From: CAWDMC01 sp963803295
Lineage (GTDB): Bacteria > Acidobacteriota > Terriglobia > UBA7540
Direction: 5' to 3'
Assembly (NCBI GenBank): GCA_963803295.1
Contig: CAWDMC010000009.1
Span: 186,001-250,000, forward strand
DNA: 64,000 bases
Each line of letters begins with the position of its first letter. Position 1 is the stretch's first letter. The translations under genes were made by a program, and so were the position numbers. The notes beneath the pieces are model-generated. The model saw only the letters and a list, made by a program, of their open reading frames with translations, ran no database searches and had not been told where the DNA came from. This document shows positions 20,120 to 28,592 of the stretch, in pieces.

Positions 20120-20425
20120 ATGACGCTTGAAGCGCTGGGAATGATCGAAACCAAAGGGTTGGTAGGCTCGATTGAGGCCGCCGATGCCATGGTGAAGGCC
20201 GCCAATGTGACCTTGATCGGCAAGGAATATATCGGTGCCGGTTACGTCACCGTGATGGTGCGCGGTGATGTCGGTGCCGTGAAAGCCGCCACCGATGCCG
20301 GCGCCGCTGCCGCCAGGCGCGTGGGTGAACTAGTCAGCGTTCACGTGATCCCTCGTCCGCACGGCGAGGTCGAGAAGATCCTGCCGGGTGGATCGATGTC
20401 GGGCAAGAAAAGCTCCAACGGATAA
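20120..20425 (+). CDS. Bacterial microcompartment hexameric shell protein (BMC-H)
   Basis: This is a 101-residue shell protein of the PduA/EutM/CcmK family, with a single BMC domain from EALGMIETKGLVGSIEAADA to HVIPRPHGEVEKIL. Six copies form a hexagonal tile with a central pore. The pore-loop region is KEYIGAGYVTVMVRGDV, and the C-terminal tail is short and polar. GGGGAGG lies upstream of the ATG. The next gene is an acylating aldehyde dehydrogenase, a typical microcompartment core enzyme. No other shell gene (BMC-P vertex or BMC-T) is in the window, so the rest of the shell must be encoded elsewhere. Confidence 0.95.
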   Translation: MTLEALGMIETKGLVGSIEAADAMVKAANVTLIGKEYIGAGYVTVMVRGDVGAVKAATDAGAAAARRVGELVSVHVIPRPHGEVEKILPGGSMSGKKSSNG

Positions 20426-20620
20426 CGAATCGCGATCGTCGCGCCATCGGTTTAGGGACTCGTTTTGACGCCACGGGTCAGGGAACGATCGAGCTGTTTG
20501 GTGATTGCTGGTGCTAACCAGAAGCTTACTCCGAGTGCGCGATCGAATTGACGGCAAACCGCACGATCACGCAATAGCTCGCCGGCGCGAAAGCAAATGC
20601 CTCAATGATCCGATGACTCC

Positions 20621-22486
20621 ATGTTAGATAAAGACCTTCAGTCGATTCAAGAAGCGCGGCGCCTTGTGGAGAAGGCGGCGGAGGCCCAGAAGCTTCTCCA
20701 GACTTTTTCCCAGCAGCAGCTTGATGCCGTCGTCACGGCGATGGCGGAAGCCGCCCAGCAGCAAGCTGAGTCCCTGGCGCGCTTGGCCGTTGAAGAAACC
20801 AGCTACGGTGTGGTGGCCGACAAAACCGAAAAGAATCTCTTCAGCGCCCGCGACATCTACGCGGCTATCAAGGACCTCAAAACCGTCGGCTTGATTCGCG
20901 AGGATCGCGAAAACGGTGTGCTGGAATTCGCGGTTCCGGCCGGCGTCGTCTGTGCCATCATTCCCACCACCAATCCCACCTCAACCGCTATTTTCAAGGC
21001 TTTGATCGCCGTCAAGGGGGCGAATGCGGTGGTTTTCAGCCCGCATCCGAACGCCGTCAAATGCATTCGTGAGACCATCCGCGTCATGGAAGAGGCCGCG
21101 TTGCGCGCGGGAGCGCCTGAAGGTTGTCTCGCCTGTCTCAGCGATCCCACCGAACAGTCCACCGACGAGTTGATGAAGCACCGCTCCACGGCGATCATCC
21201 TGGCAACGGGCGGTTCAGGCATGGTGCGGGCGGCTTACGCCTCGGGAAAACCGGCGCTTGGAGTCGGTCCTGGTAACGTGCCCGCCTATATCCACGCTTC
21301 GGCAAATGTGACGAAGGCAGTGGCCGACATTCTCAGCGGGAAGACGTTTGACAACGGCACGATCTGTTCTTCGGAACAACACATGATTGTGGATCAGGCA
21401 GTGGCGGATCGGGCTCGGTTCGAGACTGAGCGTCTGCGTGGCTACTTCCTCGATCCGCAGCAGGCCGCCGCTGTTTCGCGCACCCTGATCCTGCCGAATC
21501 TGCGGGTGAATCCGCGGATGGTGGGCCAATCGGTGGAGAAGATCGCCAAGGAAGCTGGTATTCAGGTGCCGTCGGGAACCCGGGCGCTGGTAGCCATGCT
21601 CGATGGCGTCGGGCGGCAGCATCCGCTCTCAGCGGAAAAACTCTCGCCGGTACTCACGTTCCGCGCCGTCAAGGATTGGCACGAGGGACTTGACTGGTGC
21701 ATTCAGCTTCTGCGCTTTGGCGGGCTCGGCCACACCATGTCCTTGCACGCAACCGATGAGAGTGTGGTCCGGGAATTTGGTTTGCATGCTCCGGCTTTTC
21801 GAATTGTGGTCAACAGCCCCTCCACCTTAGGCGCGATCGGTCACACCACGCGGCTCTTCCCTTCAATGTCTCTCGGATGCGGTACGCCAGGTGGGAACAT
21901 CACCTCCGACAACATCTCACCCATGCATCTGATCAACATCAAGCGGGTGGCTTTCGAACAACGCCCGGTGAACCGCCCCGATGGATCAGAGATGCCACGG
22001 CGATCATCGGTGAAAGGCGCGGAAGCTCGTCAGCCCGCTTCCCTCCCTGGAGGGCCGATGCCGGCTCCGGTGAGGTCCGGTGTAATTCCGCAGCCCGACC
22101 CGGCCGTGATCGCTGGTCTGGTAGGTCGCCTGAGCGGTGCGAGTGCCGCCAGTCCAGCTCCGATAGCCCCGGCTTCGACCCACTCCAATCCAGTGCCTGC
22201 GCGCGCCATGTCGAATCCTGTGGGGACTTCCGCAACCCCTCCCTCGCCATACGCGCCGACCCCCACCGCGGTTTACAGCTCGGCAGTCCCCGAACCCAGG
22301 CCCCCCGTCGTTCCCGCGGCCACTCCCGTTCCGCCTGCGCCCAAGCCAGTGGATTTTGTTGCCGAAGATGATGTCAGGCAAGCGATCAAGAGGGGCGAGA
22401 AAATCTACATTGGACCCCGCACCATCCTCACCCCTTCCGCCCGCGATTTGGGTAATCCACGCGATATCTTTATTCTGGTTCGGTGA
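20621..22486 (+). CDS. CoA-acylating aldehyde dehydrogenase with C-terminal microcompartment-type tail
   Basis: This 621-residue enzyme is of the EutE/PduP class and oxidises acetaldehyde or another short aldehyde to acyl-CoA with NAD+. The dehydrogenase domain is residues 1-450, with IPTTNPTSTAIFKAL, the catalytic Cys249 in NGTICSSEQ, and SLGCGTPGGN. About 130 residues beyond the core are a Pro/Ala-rich linker containing a short amphipathic helix (DPAVIAGLVGRLSG, 493-506). A conserved-looking C-terminal module (578-621) follows, with EDDVRQAIKRGEKIYIG and TILTPSARDLG. The helix in a flexible linker resembles an encapsulation peptide. The BMC-H gene is directly upstream. The enzyme class is secure; the tail's role is inferred. 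Confidence 0.93.
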   Translation: MLDKDLQSIQEARRLVEKAAEAQKLLQTFSQQQLDAVVTAMAEAAQQQAESLARLAVEETSYGVVADKTEKNLFSARDIYAAIKDLKTVGLIREDRENGVLEFAVPAGVVCAIIPTTNPTSTAIFKALIAVKGANAVVFSPHPNAVKCIRETIRVMEEAALRAGAPEGCLACLSDPTEQSTDELMKHRSTAIILATGGSGMVRAAYASGKPALGVGPGNVPAYIHASANVTKAVADILSGKTFDNGTICSSEQHMIVDQAVADRARFETERLRGYFLDPQQAAAVSRTLILPNLRVNPRMVGQSVEKIAKEAGIQVPSGTRALVAMLDGVGRQHPLSAEKLSPVLTFRAVKDWHEGLDWCIQLLRFGGLGHTMSLHATDESVVREFGLHAPAFRIVVNSPSTLGAIGHTTRLFPSMSLGCGTPGGNITSDNISPMHLINIKRVAFEQRPVNRPDGSEMPRRSSVKGAEARQPASLPGGPMPAPVRSGVIPQPDPAVIAGLVGRLSGASAASPAPIAPASTHSNPVPARAMSNPVGTSATPPSPYAPTPTAVYSSAVPEPRPPVVPAATPVPPAPKPVDFVAEDDVRQAIKRGEKIYIGPRTILTPSARDLGNPRDIFILVR

Positions 22487-22492
22487 CGCCTG

Positions 22493-22705
22493 CTAGCGGC
22501 GAGTGCCCACTACCACCAGAATGACTCCTGCCGCCACTACGACAACTCCCGCGATGGTTGGTATCGGAACGGTTTTGTGTGTCTTGGTCGTCGCTTGAAT
22601 TGGCCCCACATCAAGAACCTTCTTCTCCTTCGTATAGGTGACGCTGTGATAGATGAGCGCCAGGGCGCCAACGACGATCAGCACAATGCCGACGATTGCT
22701 TTCAT
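22493..22705 (-). CDS. Small two-span membrane protein
   Basis: This is a protein of about 70 residues: membrane span (AIVGIVLIVVGALALIYHSV), short loop (TKEKKVLDVGPIQAT), membrane span (TIAGVVVVAAGVILVVVGT), then a basic end. AGGAGG lies four bases before the second of two adjacent ATGs, which I take as the start (22705). The layout resembles DUF3185-type small membrane proteins. Its stop is six bases from the aldehyde dehydrogenase stop, so the genes converge. Function unknown. Confidence 0.7.
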   Translation of the reverse strand: MKAIVGIVLIVVGALALIYHSVTYTKEKKVLDVGPIQATTKTHKTVPIPTIAGVVVVAAGVILVVVGTRR

Positions 22706-22766
22706 CATGCCTCCTTTAAGCACCGAACTCCAGACCGAAACCAGCTGGATATCCGCCGGGACTGCC

Positions 22767-22916
22767 TCAAAGCGGGTTTCGCCCCTGGATAATCCGGACC
22801 AGGAAAACGATGATCGCAATGACCAGCAGAATGTGGATGAAGCCCCCTAAGGTGTAGGTGCTGACCATACCCAGGAGCCAAAGGATGATCAACAGAACCG
22901 CGATTGTCATGAGCAT
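22767..22916 (-). CDS. Lmo0937-family small membrane protein
   Basis: This is a 49-residue protein, MLMTIAVLLIILWLLGMVST followed by YTLGGFIHILLVIAIIVFLV and a basic tail. It matches the lmo0937 (DUF5670) family of tiny membrane proteins almost throughout. The family's role is unknown, though members often lie near stress genes. The start is the ATG at 22916; the longer upstream ORF lacks similarity. Confidence 0.82.
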   Translation of the reverse strand: MLMTIAVLLIILWLLGMVSTYTLGGFIHILLVIAIIVFLVRIIQGRNPL

Positions 22917-23097
22917 GCCGCACTCTTCTCGGGCGCACCAAATTCCGGGCTGTCTTGTGCACACCTTGAGATTAAGCAACCCGGTAGTCGCCCTCAAAGT
23001 ACTAGATGCCACAGCTGAAACATTGGGACTTGCGAACCGGGGAGCCAGCATCTCGGCCCCCGGCAATTGGACTCATGGGCGTGTTTCTTCGCTCGTG

Positions 23098-24270
23098 CTA
23101 TCTGGGCACGACCAGTATATCCGGCGTTCGCAGGATGCCGCGATCGACCCACGGCTGTGGCCGGATTTCGGCAGTTCCCGCCATTTTGGCGAGATGGACG
23201 CTGAAGCCTGTTCCGGCCAGAAGCGAGACCAGTTCGAAGACCGTGAAGTTATCTCCTCGCACTTCGGTATGCCTGTAGACTCCGGGTTCGGTGTCGGCAA
23301 CTTCGTGCCTGCCCTGGAGCTTGTCGAGGAATTCCTGCGCCGCCTTCACTCCGGCCGCATCGCTGTTGCCACCGGAGTTCCGCGTAAGCGCCTCCGCTGC
23401 GTAGGACCGGACCAGCTTTGGCCAATAGCGCTCGAGTAGGGAGGTATCAGCGAAGATGTCTGCCCAGACGACACGGCCATTAACGGCTGCGACCACGCCA
23501 ACCGCCTTGCGATTGCGCAGATCCTTGATCACCATGTCGTAGGAGCGCTCGATCGGATTGGCCACGGCGTTCACCTCCTTCACGGCGCCGGCGCTGGCCA
23601 TGACCCGCGCATAGGACGACGTGCCGCCGGCGACTCGTCCGATGGGGGGACTTGCCATCGCCATCACCCCGGAAGACCTCCGCACCTCCGACCACACTTC
23701 CTGTTGGTTGCGATCAGCCATAGCGTGCTTGCGAACGCTCGGCTGGGCCATCATGAAGTTCTCGGAGCCAAAGCTGTTGGAGGCTTCGACCCATCGGCCT
23801 GGTTCCACGCAGAAAACACCGAGGTCTACGGGATCGCTGTGTGGGGGCACGATGCGATCCTTGCCGATGACCCGATCCTGTTTACCTCCGGTGACGATCT
23901 CGCCAGCTAACAGGATTACAGGCTGGCTGGAGTCGTTAATCAGCACGAGTCGATTAACCTCGGGTCCGGTGCGTGGCAGCCGCGTCGCGCCTCGGACCAG
24001 TCCTCGGATCTTGTCGGCTTCAGTAATGACGAGTTTCCCCGATCGCACTCCCTCGTCGAGAGTGAGAAAATGGCGAGTGTCAGGCAGCGTGCGATCGCCC
24101 CTGACTACTACCGGAAAGATCGTGAGATTACCCTGGGTGATGGGCGAAAGTACCTCGTAGCCGGTCTCCGAAGTGCCGGCTTTGGGGACGCCTATACCTA
24201 CGGCGCCGAAGAACAACAAGCTCGCTCCGGCTGCTGCGAACAACGCGCTCTTTGTGCTTCGATGTATCAT
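23098..24270 (-). CDS. ARPP-1 domain secreted protein
   Basis: This is a 390-residue exported protein. A signal peptide (SALFAAAGASLLFFGAVGIG) is followed by an ARPP-1-type domain: NLTIFPVVV, YEVLSPI, HFLTLDEGVRSGKLVITEAD, NRLVLINDSSQPVILLAGEI and VTGGKQDRVIGKDRIVPP. A central Ser/Ala-rich stretch contains SPPIGRVAGGTSSYARVMAS. The C-terminal domain (YDMVIKDLRNRKAVGVVAAV...) completes the family layout. The molecular function is not known. AAGGAGG fixes the ATG at 24270. It is divergent from the sigma factor gene. Confidence 0.8.
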   Translation of the reverse strand: MIHRSTKSALFAAAGASLLFFGAVGIGVPKAGTSETGYEVLSPITQGNLTIFPVVVRGDRTLPDTRHFLTLDEGVRSGKLVITEADKIRGLVRGATRLPRTGPEVNRLVLINDSSQPVILLAGEIVTGGKQDRVIGKDRIVPPHSDPVDLGVFCVEPGRWVEASNSFGSENFMMAQPSVRKHAMADRNQQEVWSEVRRSSGVMAMASPPIGRVAGGTSSYARVMASAGAVKEVNAVANPIERSYDMVIKDLRNRKAVGVVAAVNGRVVWADIFADTSLLERYWPKLVRSYAAEALTRNSGGNSDAAGVKAAQEFLDKLQGRHEVADTEPGVYRHTEVRGDNFTVFELVSLLAGTGFSVHLAKMAGTAEIRPQPWVDRGILRTPDILVVPR

Positions 24271-24476
24271 AGAATCCTCCTTGGGCAGCCAATGGACTTG
24301 GGCTCCAGCCAAGCTGGCAGGCGGAAGGCCCTTCGTTCCGCCCGAGAGAGGAACGGCGTTGGCGCTGTTTCTTGCATCGACACCGCGAATAAGTTTGTCG
24401 TCCGACAGGCTCAGTACTGGCGCTTCTGGTTTCTCTTGTCCGTCTCGTGGCTTGTCAGCCGCTGAAGCAGGTTCCT

Positions 24477-25385
24477 ATGGGAATCGGAATTGCTCAAGGC
24501 GAACCGACTGCCGTTCCCATCGAGGACCTGTGCCGGCGCGCTCGAGCGGAAAGGTATGGCCTCACACTCGGCGAGTTTGCGGCGATCTTGCGGCAGGTTG
24601 CCGGTCACTACGGAGGTCCAGCTCTTGGTTCGTCTCCCACTTCGTTGACGGATTCCGAGGTGGCGGACTTCTGGCTGGAGCGTCAGCGCTTCCTGCCGGA
24701 TCTGGCTTTGGCGAGGGGTTGCGCGCGCGGGTCGGAGGCTGCGTGGCAGGACTTCATCGAGCGCTTTCGCCCGCAGCTTCACCGAATGGCTCTGGCCCTT
24801 ACTCATGAGGAATCGAGCGCCTCGGAATTAGCGGGGTCGGTTTACTCGGAACTCTATGGCCTGCCCAAGGGCGATGGCCGGCGCGTCTCGAAGCTGGAAT
24901 ACTATGCCGGCCTGGGTTCACTCGACGGCTGGCTGAAGGCAGTGCTTGCGCAGGAGCATACTAACCAGTGCAGGCTTCGAAAGCGCGAGACAAGCCTGGA
25001 GGAGGAAGATGACAGCGGCACTTCGTTGAGGGAACGTCTTCCCGCGCCCGAGCCTCCACCCGTGATGGATGCGCGGCTGGTCGCCGCTGTCGATGGCGCT
25101 CTCGCTCAGTTACGGCCCAGCCAACGTTTGATTCTTACCTGTTACTTCCTCGAAGGCTGGACCCTGGCCGAGATCGCCCAAGCTCTGGGTGTGCACGAAT
25201 CCACCATCAGCCGCCGTATCGAGCGGACGACGACGGAATTGCGCGAGCTGATCCTCACCGATCTTCGCCGGCAGGGCTTCAGTCCGAGCGAGGCCCGCGA
25301 AGCCCTTCACAGCGACGTTCGCGATCTCGCCGTGGACGTGCGAGCCCGGCTGAAACCGGCAGGAGCGCAAGATAAGGGCGCCTGA
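24477..25385 (+). CDS. Sigma-70 family (ECF-like) RNA polymerase sigma factor
   Basis: This is a protein of about 302 residues with an N-terminal extension of roughly 80 residues before sigma region 2 (WQDFIERFRPQLHRMALALT). Region 4 is clear: LRPSQRLILTCYFLEGWTLA followed by EIAQALGVHESTISRRIERT, a helix-turn-helix that reads the -35 element. A GTG at 24447 is an alternative start. The next gene, 32 bp downstream, is a membrane protein with a zinc-finger anti-sigma-like N-terminus, so the pair is likely a sigma/anti-sigma module. The target regulon is unknown. Confidence 0.85.
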   Translation: MGIGIAQGEPTAVPIEDLCRRARAERYGLTLGEFAAILRQVAGHYGGPALGSSPTSLTDSEVADFWLERQRFLPDLALARGCARGSEAAWQDFIERFRPQLHRMALALTHEESSASELAGSVYSELYGLPKGDGRRVSKLEYYAGLGSLDGWLKAVLAQEHTNQCRLRKRETSLEEEDDSGTSLRERLPAPEPPPVMDARLVAAVDGALAQLRPSQRLILTCYFLEGWTLAEIAQALGVHESTISRRIERTTTELRELILTDLRRQGFSPSEAREALHSDVRDLAVDVRARLKPAGAQDKGA

Positions 25386-25417
25386 ACGTTCCCACGATAG
25401 TTTGCGATGGAACAACT

Positions 25418-26773
25418 ATGGCCGATCTACCCAAAATCGTGCGACAGCGCCTTGAACAGGCGTCCCGGGCGGGTGATCCCGGCAGGCCGGGTGCAGCCTC
25501 GGCTCATCCGGATGTGAATGAGCTGGCCGCCTTTGCCGAGCGGACCACTTCGCCGGAGTTGCGCCAATCGATGCTGGTACACTTTAGTGAGTGTGCCGCC
25601 TGCCGGGATCTTCTTCGAACTCTCTCCAGTCTCGAACCTCAGGCACAGACCCGAAGTGAGCCACAGGTCGGGACATCGAAGCCGATACCGGACGTCGAGC
25701 CTACGGGGAGATTGATCCCGGGGGCGGCTCCCTTGCGGGGCCGCGTCGCCTGGCGGGATCGCTTTGGTTGGTGGACTGCCCCGCGGATCGCAGCGGTTGC
25801 CGCCGGCGTGGTCCTGGTCATCGCGGCGCTCTGGTTTCGCAACTCGGATCACAAACGAATGAATGCTGGTCCCGAAGTAGCGATGGCCCCTCCTCCGGCT
25901 CATCTGGCTTTGCCGGACGCATCGGCTGAAGTGAGTTCTGCCAAGAAGGACACCTTGCCCGCGGCAACCGAGCCGGCTTCAAAGAGTCCTCTGCCAGGTG
26001 TTGTTCCGAGTCCACGGTTGAGGATGAACAAATCTGCTGCCGGGGAGAGGCCATCTTCGCCGGGCGATCTGGCACGGAACAATATGGCGGCTGCAGGGGG
26101 TATGGCGTCTCAAGAGGGCGAATCGCTGGAGCCGAAGGGCTTGATACGGTCTCTACCTGCCGAGAGGAGTACCGCCGACAAGACTACTGCGGATATGAGT
26201 CGGTTTGGGGCAGCGGCTGACCTCCCCGGGCCCCGTGCGGAAGAATCGAAAGCAGACGCAATGCAGGCCCCCATGATCCAGGATCGGATCCAGAAGCAGA
26301 TCCAGGCGAGTCCTTCAGATCGTGCGAGCGGACCTGCGGCCAAAACAACCCATGCTTTTGGGGCCATCGCCGGTCTCCACCGTGCGGCATTGATGCCGCC
26401 AGGCGGGAAGACCGAATGGAGGATCGCGGTTCAGCCCCGGGAGGGAAAGCCCATGGGAATCCTGCAGCGCTCGACGGACGACGGACGCACTTGGCAGTTG
26501 CTACCGGTGAACGATTCGATCAGCTTGAGGGTGGTGGCCGGTGACGGAAGTAACTTGTGGGTTGGAGGCGCTGCCGGGGGTCTCTACCACTCGAGGAATG
26601 CCGGCTCCAGCTGGCAGCGAGTAGCTGTGGCGGCGAGCGGTGGACGGTCATTGAGCGGCTCGATTGTGAGTATCACCGTCCTGGATCCGCAGCGTGTGAT
26701 CGTCACCACAACTTCCCGCGAGGTCTGGAGCACCGATGATGGCGCCGTCACCTGGAAATTGACAGGTGATTGA
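25418..26773 (+). CDS. Zinc-finger anti-sigma-like membrane protein with Ycf48-type domain
   Basis: This is a 451-residue bitopic protein. Residues 28-75 hold a zf-HC2-like motif (HPDVNELAAF...HFSECAACRDLL) typical of anti-sigma factors. One membrane span (RIAAVAAGVVLVIAALWF) lies at about 123-141. A long, low-complexity periplasmic linker follows. The last 110 residues form a partial beta-propeller of Ycf48/BNR type (STDDGRTWQLLPV, SRNAGSSWQRVAV, STDDGAVTWKLTGD). It probably holds the upstream sigma factor inactive and senses an envelope signal. The sensing function is inference. Confidence 0.82.
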   Translation: MADLPKIVRQRLEQASRAGDPGRPGAASAHPDVNELAAFAERTTSPELRQSMLVHFSECAACRDLLRTLSSLEPQAQTRSEPQVGTSKPIPDVEPTGRLIPGAAPLRGRVAWRDRFGWWTAPRIAAVAAGVVLVIAALWFRNSDHKRMNAGPEVAMAPPPAHLALPDASAEVSSAKKDTLPAATEPASKSPLPGVVPSPRLRMNKSAAGERPSSPGDLARNNMAAAGGMASQEGESLEPKGLIRSLPAERSTADKTTADMSRFGAAADLPGPRAEESKADAMQAPMIQDRIQKQIQASPSDRASGPAAKTTHAFGAIAGLHRAALMPPGGKTEWRIAVQPREGKPMGILQRSTDDGRTWQLLPVNDSISLRVVAGDGSNLWVGGAAGGLYHSRNAGSSWQRVAVAASGGRSLSGSIVSITVLDPQRVIVTTTSREVWSTDDGAVTWKLTGD

Positions 26774-26816
26774 GAATCGCCACTCCAGCCGTGATTGAGG
26801 CCTGGGGCACCGTGTT

Positions 26817-27794
26817 ATGATTTCAGCCGTGACCGAGACGCTTGATACCGCGCGCAAAGTTCTGCAGGTGGAGGCCCAGGCATTGGCCGGGCTAGTGGAC
26901 CGGCTTGATCAGAGCTTTGTAGATGCGGTCGAAATCATTCTCGCCTGCCGGGGCCGGGTGGTGGTGTCGGGCATGGGTAAATCCGGCATCATCGCCCAGA
27001 AGATTTCCGCCACGTTATCGAGCACCGGGACTCCCTCGTTTTTCCTGCATCCGGCTGAAGCTCTGCACGGCGACCTGGGACGACTGGTGCGGAACGACGT
27101 GCTCGTGGCCCTGTCGTATAGCGGTGACAGCGAGGAGTTACTGCGGCTGCTCGATACCGTGGAGCGCTTGGACATCCCCTTGATTACGCTGACTGGTAAT
27201 CCAGCCTCTGCCCTGGGCCAAGCCAGCGACGTTACCATTGACGTGGGCATCAGCCGGGAGGCCTGTCCGTTGGGCCTGGCGCCCACAGCTTCGACCACGG
27301 CGATGCTGGCTATGGGAGACGCGCTCGCCATGGCTCTGCTGGAGAAACGCGGATTTGGCGAAGAGGACTATGCCGCTCTTCATCCTGGCGGCGGGTTGGG
27401 TACCCGCTTGAGGCGGGTCGAGAATGTGATGCATACAGGCGACGCCATTCCGGCCGTGGCACTGGAGACCGGCATGAAGGATGTCATCTACGAGATCAGT
27501 CGCAAGGGCCTGGGCCACGCCGCCGTGATCGACGGCGATAAGCATCTGGCCGGTGTGATCTCCGATGGCGACCTGCGGCGCTTTTTCGAGCGGGAAGGGA
27601 ATCGCGCCCTCTCGCTCACGGCCGCCGATTGCATGAGCCGCCATCCGGTCACCATCGGCCGCAAAGAACTGGCCACCCGCGCTCTCAATCTGATGGAGTC
27701 GCGCAAGATCACTTCCTTGCTGGTTGTGGACGCCCAGGATCGGCTGGAGGGCGTGGTCCACCTGCATGACTTGTGGAGTACACAGATGTTTTAG
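26817..27794 (+). CDS. kdsD: Arabinose-5-phosphate isomerase
   Basis: This 325-residue cytosolic enzyme converts ribulose-5-phosphate to arabinose-5-phosphate, the first committed step of Kdo synthesis for lipopolysaccharide. The SIS domain (about 1-200) shows VVVSGMGKSGIIAQKISATL, FFLHPAEALHGDLGR, SYSGDSEELL and GLAPTASTTAMLAMGDALA. Two CBS domains follow (VMHTGDAIP and CMSRHPVTI). The HGD and histidine positions typical of the family are retained. It is 98 bp upstream of kdsC, the phosphatase of the same pathway. Confidence 0.95.
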   Translation: MISAVTETLDTARKVLQVEAQALAGLVDRLDQSFVDAVEIILACRGRVVVSGMGKSGIIAQKISATLSSTGTPSFFLHPAEALHGDLGRLVRNDVLVALSYSGDSEELLRLLDTVERLDIPLITLTGNPASALGQASDVTIDVGISREACPLGLAPTASTTAMLAMGDALAMALLEKRGFGEEDYAALHPGGGLGTRLRRVENVMHTGDAIPAVALETGMKDVIYEISRKGLGHAAVIDGDKHLAGVISDGDLRRFFEREGNRALSLTAADCMSRHPVTIGRKELATRALNLMESRKITSLLVVDAQDRLEGVVHLHDLWSTQMF

Positions 27795-27825
27795 CAGACT
27801 GGGGAAAAGGTTACGGCGCGTTCTG

Positions 27826-27865
27826 GAAGGGCGGGGGGCTGAAAACTGACTGAACCCCGCCCTTC
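27826..27865 (+). terminator. GC-rich hairpin between kdsD and kdsC
   Basis: An 11-bp perfect stem (GAAGGGCGGGG with CCCCGCCCTTC) encloses an 18-base loop. It is followed by TGTGTGTC, not a pure T tract, so it may act as a weak terminator or attenuator before kdsC. Confidence 0.5.
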
Positions 27866-27892
27866 TGTGTGTCAGGCGTCACTCAAGGAAAA

Positions 27893-28507
27893 ATGGCTAT
27901 CACAATTGCTCAAGTCCGGGTTCGTGCCAAAAGAATCAAACTACTCCTCACCGACGTCGATGGAGTTCTCACCGATGGGCGGATGTTCTACATTCCCACA
28001 CCCTCATCGTCACGCAGCTCGAGTGGCGACGTCCGGCTGACGGAAACCAAGGGCTTCGATTCACGGGATGGGCTCGGGTTCCGCCTGGCGGCACGTGCCG
28101 GATTGAAACTCGGGTTCATCTCCGGCCGCCGCTCGCCCGCTGTCCGCAAACGGGCGAGAGAGCTCAATATCGATTTCCTGGAAGAGGATGTTCTCGAAAA
28201 GATCCCGGCGTACGAGCGGGTGGTCGCCGCCGCCGGCGTGCGCGAGGAGGAGGTGGCTTACCTGGGTGATGACATCGTGGACTTGCCGATCCTCCGGCGG
28301 GTTGGGCTATCAGTGGGTGTTTCAAGCGGCATGCCGGTGCTGCGCAAGTACGTCCACTACTGGACCAGGCGGGCCGGCGGCCATGGAGCGCTGCGTGAGG
28401 TGGTTGACCTGATCCTTGACGCCCAGGGCAAGCTCGAAGATTTCATCAAGTACTACCTGGGCGAGGGTGCGCCGCCCGGAAAAGGCGGCGTTACCGGGGT
28501 AGGATAG
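27893..28507 (+). CDS. kdsC: Kdo-8-phosphate phosphatase (KdsC-like HAD)
   Basis: This 204-residue HAD hydrolase removes the phosphate from Kdo-8-phosphate. HAD motif I is LLTDVDGVLTDGRMFYI, motif II is FISGRRSPAVRKRA, and motif IV is VAYLGDDIVDLPIL. The absence of a large cap and the length are typical of KdsC. A Ser-rich insert (TPSSSRSSSGDV) follows motif I. The C-terminal tail is Gly-rich and slightly longer than usual. The ATG at 27893 is preceded by AAGGA. It is paired with kdsD. Confidence 0.92.
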   Translation: MAITIAQVRVRAKRIKLLLTDVDGVLTDGRMFYIPTPSSSRSSSGDVRLTETKGFDSRDGLGFRLAARAGLKLGFISGRRSPAVRKRARELNIDFLEEDVLEKIPAYERVVAAAGVREEEVAYLGDDIVDLPILRRVGLSVGVSSGMPVLRKYVHYWTRRAGGHGALREVVDLILDAQGKLEDFIKYYLGEGAPPGKGGVTGVG

Positions 28508-28522
28508 CGATCGACCAGGAAG

Positions 28523-28554
28523 GTAGCGCGGACCTACTGTACAAGGTCCGCGGC
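28523..28554. repeat. REP-like palindrome
   Basis: GTAGCGCGGACCT, an 8-base loop region, then AGGTCCGCGGC. The element at 13302-13332 is the same stem in the opposite orientation. Confidence 0.7.
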
Positions 28555-28592
28555 CTGTGTGTTGGACCCAAACGAAAAGCGCCGACCACAGT

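Noticed and set aside
26817..28507. kdsD and kdsC as part of the nucleoside or microcompartment pathway
   Set aside because: Both act on pentose or Kdo phosphates and looked tempting, but the SIS-CBS-CBS layout and the HAD phosphatase fit Kdo synthesis, and they are 4 kb away behind unrelated genes.
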